Assembly: GCA_963817485.1 (NCBI GenBank)
Contig: CAWFOR010000020.1
Span: forward strand, 430,547 to 494,546
From: Hyphomicrobium_A sp963817485
Lineage (GTDB): Bacteria; Pseudomonadota; Alphaproteobacteria; Rhizobiales; Hyphomicrobiaceae
DNA: 64,000 nucleotides
Reading direction: 5' to 3'
Shown one piece after another: positions 61,120-64,000 of this stretch. The number at the start of each line of letters is the position of its first letter. Position 1 is the first letter of the stretch. A program made the translations under genes and the position numbers. The notes under the pieces were generated by a model, which saw only the letters and a list, made by a program, of their open reading frames with translations, was not told the DNA's origin and searched no databases.

Positions 61120-63860
61120 GCCGGAGCTGATTTCAGCATGCCGAGGCTCTGCGCGCGGACGACGGCTTGTGCGCGCGATTCCGCCGACAGTTTCTGGAAG
61201 ATGCGCTTCAGGTGAGTCTTGATCGTTTCGGGCGCGACACCGAGCTCGCGAGCGATTTCTTTGTTCGAGCGCCCTTTGGCGATAAATTCGATGATCGCGC
61301 GCTCGCGCGCCGTCAGCTCTTCTCGCGAGCGCTCCGCGACGGACCTGCTCGATGGGCGCGGACGCTCGCGCAATTGGTCGAGTAGCTTATTGACGAACTG
61401 CAGAGCGTCCTGGTGATCATCAAAGACACCGGCGTCTCTCGCCTGCAGCAAAATCGGCACGATGCGCCGGTCGTGATCGAGTACGAAGCTCGGCATATTT
61501 GCCTCCGCTCCCCAGGACATGAGCTGCCTGAGAAGGTCGTAGGCTTTCGTCGAAGAACCCAAGCGGACATGCAGCACGGCGAGATCGATCCCGACTCTCA
61601 GGGCGATAAACCGGTCGTCCGTGGCGAGAAGGCCTTCAAACGCCTCGTTCAGCGAAACAATTGCCTCCGCCAGATTTCCCGAGGCCGCATCGATCAATCC
61701 CTTGCACACCATGTTCCATGTGCGAATAGGTGTGCTTGAGCAAGAGATGCCCGCGGGGTGCTTTGCGTGAAGCTGCTCAAACGCCGGTAACAGCGCCATG
61801 GCGTCGCTGATATTGCGATCGGCCAGGAACACGCGCGTGCGCTCAACAAGGAGCATAGCGATCACCACACCCCATCCGCGCTCCCAACTCAGTCTTTCGG
61901 CGCGATTGAGCAGGCTCATGGCTCTGGCGCGGTCGCCGCGAAGGGCCGCGGCGCGGACGAGCACGAAGTATGCATTTCGGAAACCTTCGTGGAACGCCGT
62001 AGCCTCGATAAGATCGAGGGCGTCGAGCACGGCGACTTCAGCGCCCGCCACATCGCCGCGCTCATATTGCAACCGCGCGGTCAGGCCGGTGACCATGGAA
62101 GCCGAGACCGACTTCGTGCCCATGTATTTCTCGGCGAGTTCCCGCGCTGCAGCATAGTAGTCGAACGCCTCGTCGAATTTGAGCTGTTTGACGGCGGCGA
62201 GGCCATAGAGGCAGAGCCGGTAGTTTTCCGGCAGCACGTAGGAGGCCTCACCGGCCGAGGCGTCAGGTCGCGGGACGTCGTAAAATGCGGTCCAGTCGCC
62301 CGATTTCAGGTAGGCGTAGCGCGCCACGTTGCAAAGGGCATTGAAATTGAAGGCGTCGAACTTGTGCCCGCTGAGGCATTCCAGGGCCAGGTCGCGGCCG
62401 CGGGCGCTTTCGTCGGCGAGAGCACAGAATACCGCGCGCGCCGCGCGGCACCGCCACCACAAGTCGCTGCCAGGGCTTTCGCCGGTCCCCACCTCGACTT
62501 GCGAAAGAAGCGCATCTGCCTCCTTGAAGCGCATGACGAGGCTCATACCCCAGCCAAGTGCCAGCTTGACCTCGAGCTGGCAGCTCATCAGCTCTTTCGG
62601 GAGCTGCCGCTCCCAACTGAGCAGGGTGAGCAGGTCGCCTTTCGCCACCAAGACCATGGCGCAGTGTTCGATGTACTCGAGCGCAAGCGGATAGTCTTCG
62701 GCTGCAATCGCGTACTGAACAGCCTCGCTCCAAAGCTCGCGCGCACCATACCAGCGATAGGCCCGACGATAGATCTCGGGAAGCTGGTCGGGCATCTTGG
62801 CGCGCAGGCGATCTAAGAGAAAGCCGCGCAGCAGGTGGTGGTAGCGATACCAGTTCCCATGTTCGTCCAGCGGAACGAGCAAGAACTGATCGCGCTCCAG
62901 CGCTTCCAGCAACGAGGCGCCGTCGGGCGTGCCGGCGACCGCGCTGCACAAGGAGCCGGTCATCTGGTCGAGAACGGACGTCTTCAGCAGGAAGTCGACA
63001 ACAGGCTCCGGCTCGGAAGCGAGCGTATCCTCGAAATATTCGGAGATCGTCCGCATCGTGCCCGAGATGGTGCCCACGTGGGCAAGCGGATCGGGCGAGT
63101 TGACCAACGATATCCGCGCCAGCTGCAGGGCGGCCGGCCAACCCTCCGTCGCCGCATGCAGCTTTGCGACACCCGCTGAGCCGAGCCGGCTAAAAAGAGC
63201 TTCGCCAAGAAAGTCCCTCGTCTCCTCAAGCGTGAACTTCAGGAGCGAAACGTCAACTTCCACCAGCTCGTCGTCGAGGCGGAGGCGAGACAGGGAGAAA
63301 CGAGGTTCGCTTCGCGACACGAGCACGAGGTGCAGGTTCGAGGGGGCATAGCGCAAGAAGAGCGCCATCAGCTCCTGGCACCGTCGATCGGATATGACGT
63401 GAAAATCCTCGAGGAACAGGTACGTCTCGGAATCGATCTCCGACACTGCGTTGAGCAGCGATGAGATGACGTTGCGCGCAGGAAGCAGGCTCGATGCTTG
63501 AAGCAGCTCGATCGCTTCGCGGCCTAGGTTGGGAGCGGCGCTCTCGACGGCGCGCGCAAGATGATAGGCAAATGAGCTCGGTTCGTTGTCCTCGGTATCG
63601 AGGCTGAGCCACGCCACAATGGCGCCAGTGTCACGAAGGCGTTGACACCATTCCGCGGCGAGGGTCGATTTTCCGTAGCCGGCAGGGGCTCCGAACAGAA
63701 CCAACCGGCGCGCAGCCGCACCGTCGAGGAACTTGAGCAGTCCCGGTCTCTGAACCGCGAACTTGCGGACAGCCGGAGGCACAGTCTTGGCCAGAGCAAT
63801 ACGCGGAAGCTCAACCAAGACGGGATGACCAGTCTCCTGTGCCAGACCCATCTGACCCAT
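61104..63860 (-). CDS. MalT-type large ATP-binding LuxR-family regulator
   Basis: 918 residues, a signal-transduction ATPase of the STAND class: Walker A GAPAGYGKST (57-66), Walker B ETYLFLEDFHV near 145-155, a winged-helix region, a long TPR-like sensor (about 360-820), then the LuxR HTH near 850-910 (LTARERAIIEFIAKGRSNKE; LGVAPETIKTHLKRIFQKLS). Members switch on when a ligand binds the sensor; the target is unknown. Its 3' end overlaps the Crp/Fnr gene. Upstream region at the window edge is not fully visible. Confidence 0.9.
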   Translation of the reverse strand: MGQMGLAQETGHPVLVELPRIALAKTVPPAVRKFAVQRPGLLKFLDGAAARRLVLFGAPAGYGKSTLAAEWCQRLRDTGAIVAWLSLDTEDNEPSSFAYHLARAVESAAPNLGREAIELLQASSLLPARNVISSLLNAVSEIDSETYLFLEDFHVISDRRCQELMALFLRYAPSNLHLVLVSRSEPRFSLSRLRLDDELVEVDVSLLKFTLEETRDFLGEALFSRLGSAGVAKLHAATEGWPAALQLARISLVNSPDPLAHVGTISGTMRTISEYFEDTLASEPEPVVDFLLKTSVLDQMTGSLCSAVAGTPDGASLLEALERDQFLLVPLDEHGNWYRYHHLLRGFLLDRLRAKMPDQLPEIYRRAYRWYGARELWSEAVQYAIAAEDYPLALEYIEHCAMVLVAKGDLLTLLSWERQLPKELMSCQLEVKLALGWGMSLVMRFKEADALLSQVEVGTGESPGSDLWWRCRAARAVFCALADESARGRDLALECLSGHKFDAFNFNALCNVARYAYLKSGDWTAFYDVPRPDASAGEASYVLPENYRLCLYGLAAVKQLKFDEAFDYYAAARELAEKYMGTKSVSASMVTGLTARLQYERGDVAGAEVAVLDALDLIEATAFHEGFRNAYFVLVRAAALRGDRARAMSLLNRAERLSWERGWGVVIAMLLVERTRVFLADRNISDAMALLPAFEQLHAKHPAGISCSSTPIRTWNMVCKGLIDAASGNLAEAIVSLNEAFEGLLATDDRFIALRVGIDLAVLHVRLGSSTKAYDLLRQLMSWGAEANMPSFVLDHDRRIVPILLQARDAGVFDDHQDALQFVNKLLDQLRERPRPSSRSVAERSREELTARERAIIEFIAKGRSNKEIARELGVAPETIKTHLKRIFQKLSAESRAQAVVRAQSLGMLKSAPAQAAL

Positions 63861-64000
63861 CTGCGCGCGCTCCCACGCACAGAGTTTTTCGTGCCCTCTC
63901 AGGGGAGATGCTAGGACATGCCCTGGGCGGCTTCAATAAGAATGAATGCTGACAGAGGTTTAGGAAGCCGGTTTCCGAGATGTGTGGCGCCCCAACCACC

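Noticed and set aside
1..64000. CRISPR arrays, rRNA genes, insertion sequences and recognisable riboswitches
   Set aside because: No regularly spaced repeats, rRNA-like conserved stretches, transposases or known riboswitch cores were seen on either strand by eye; a covariance-model search could still find a diverged one.

Overview
The window reads as chromosomal DNA of a GC-rich methylotrophic alphaproteobacterium of the Hyphomicrobium type (order Hyphomicrobiales). This rests on gene content: a lanthanide-type XoxF methanol dehydrogenase with XoxG and XoxJ, a complete pqqABCDE operon, the tetrahydromethanopterin/methylofuran formaldehyde pathway (fae, mtdB, mch and their cofactor genes), and an alphaproteobacterial NDUFS4-type Complex I subunit. 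No species can be fixed from sequence reading alone.

Layout. 1-16.9 kb is the methanol-oxidation block. It holds a truncated YVTN propeller, two small exported proteins, a SoxYZ-like carrier and its zinc metallohydrolase, divergent from xoxF-xoxG-xoxJ and a CXXCW protein. Then come an ABC-2-type ABC system with its own periplasmic binding protein and beta-propeller (resembling the lut lanthanide-handling cluster), and a second, NitT/TauT-type ABC transporter. 16.9-30.2 kb is the C1-carrier block. It holds methylofuran genes (mfnB, mfnE, mfnF-like), pterin genes (FolB-like, FolK, PCD, DHPS-like, beta-RFAP synthase), two ATP-grasp ligases, a CitG-like protein, a HisA-like protein, and the enzymes fae, mch and mtdB. 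30.3-34.3 kb carries a cytochrome c and pqqABCDE. 35-44.3 kb is assimilatory sulfate reduction (cysG, cysJ, cysI, TauE-like, cysN, cysD, cysH). 44.9-64 kb is mixed: a double cold-shock protein, DUF192, tRNA-Pro with a small inserted segment, cysE, an FAD protein, a FadL porin, a split YeeE pair with an XRE-cupin regulator, an apparently inactive RBBP9-like hydrolase, an OFA transporter, tRNA-Arg with a ParB-like gene, and a Crp/Fnr plus MalT-type LuxR regulator pair.

How it fits together. XoxF needs PQQ and a lanthanide. The pqq operon supplies PQQ, XoxG takes the electrons, and the ABC/propeller genes probably serve metal or cofactor handling in the periplasm. Formaldehyde is captured by Fae on H4MPT and oxidised through MtdB and Mch; most of the genes making that pterin and methylofuran lie alongside. 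The fhc formyltransferase/hydrolase genes are not in the window. CysG, J, I, N, D, H and E give sulfide and O-acetylserine for cysteine.

A caution for users: seven genes carry apparent single-base frameshifts (metallohydrolase, two ATP-grasp proteins, cysI, cysN, cysD, cysH), several of them at or beside short G/C runs. Both halves remain well conserved, so base-calling errors are the simplest explanation. Recent inactivation of the sulfate-reduction genes is the alternative.
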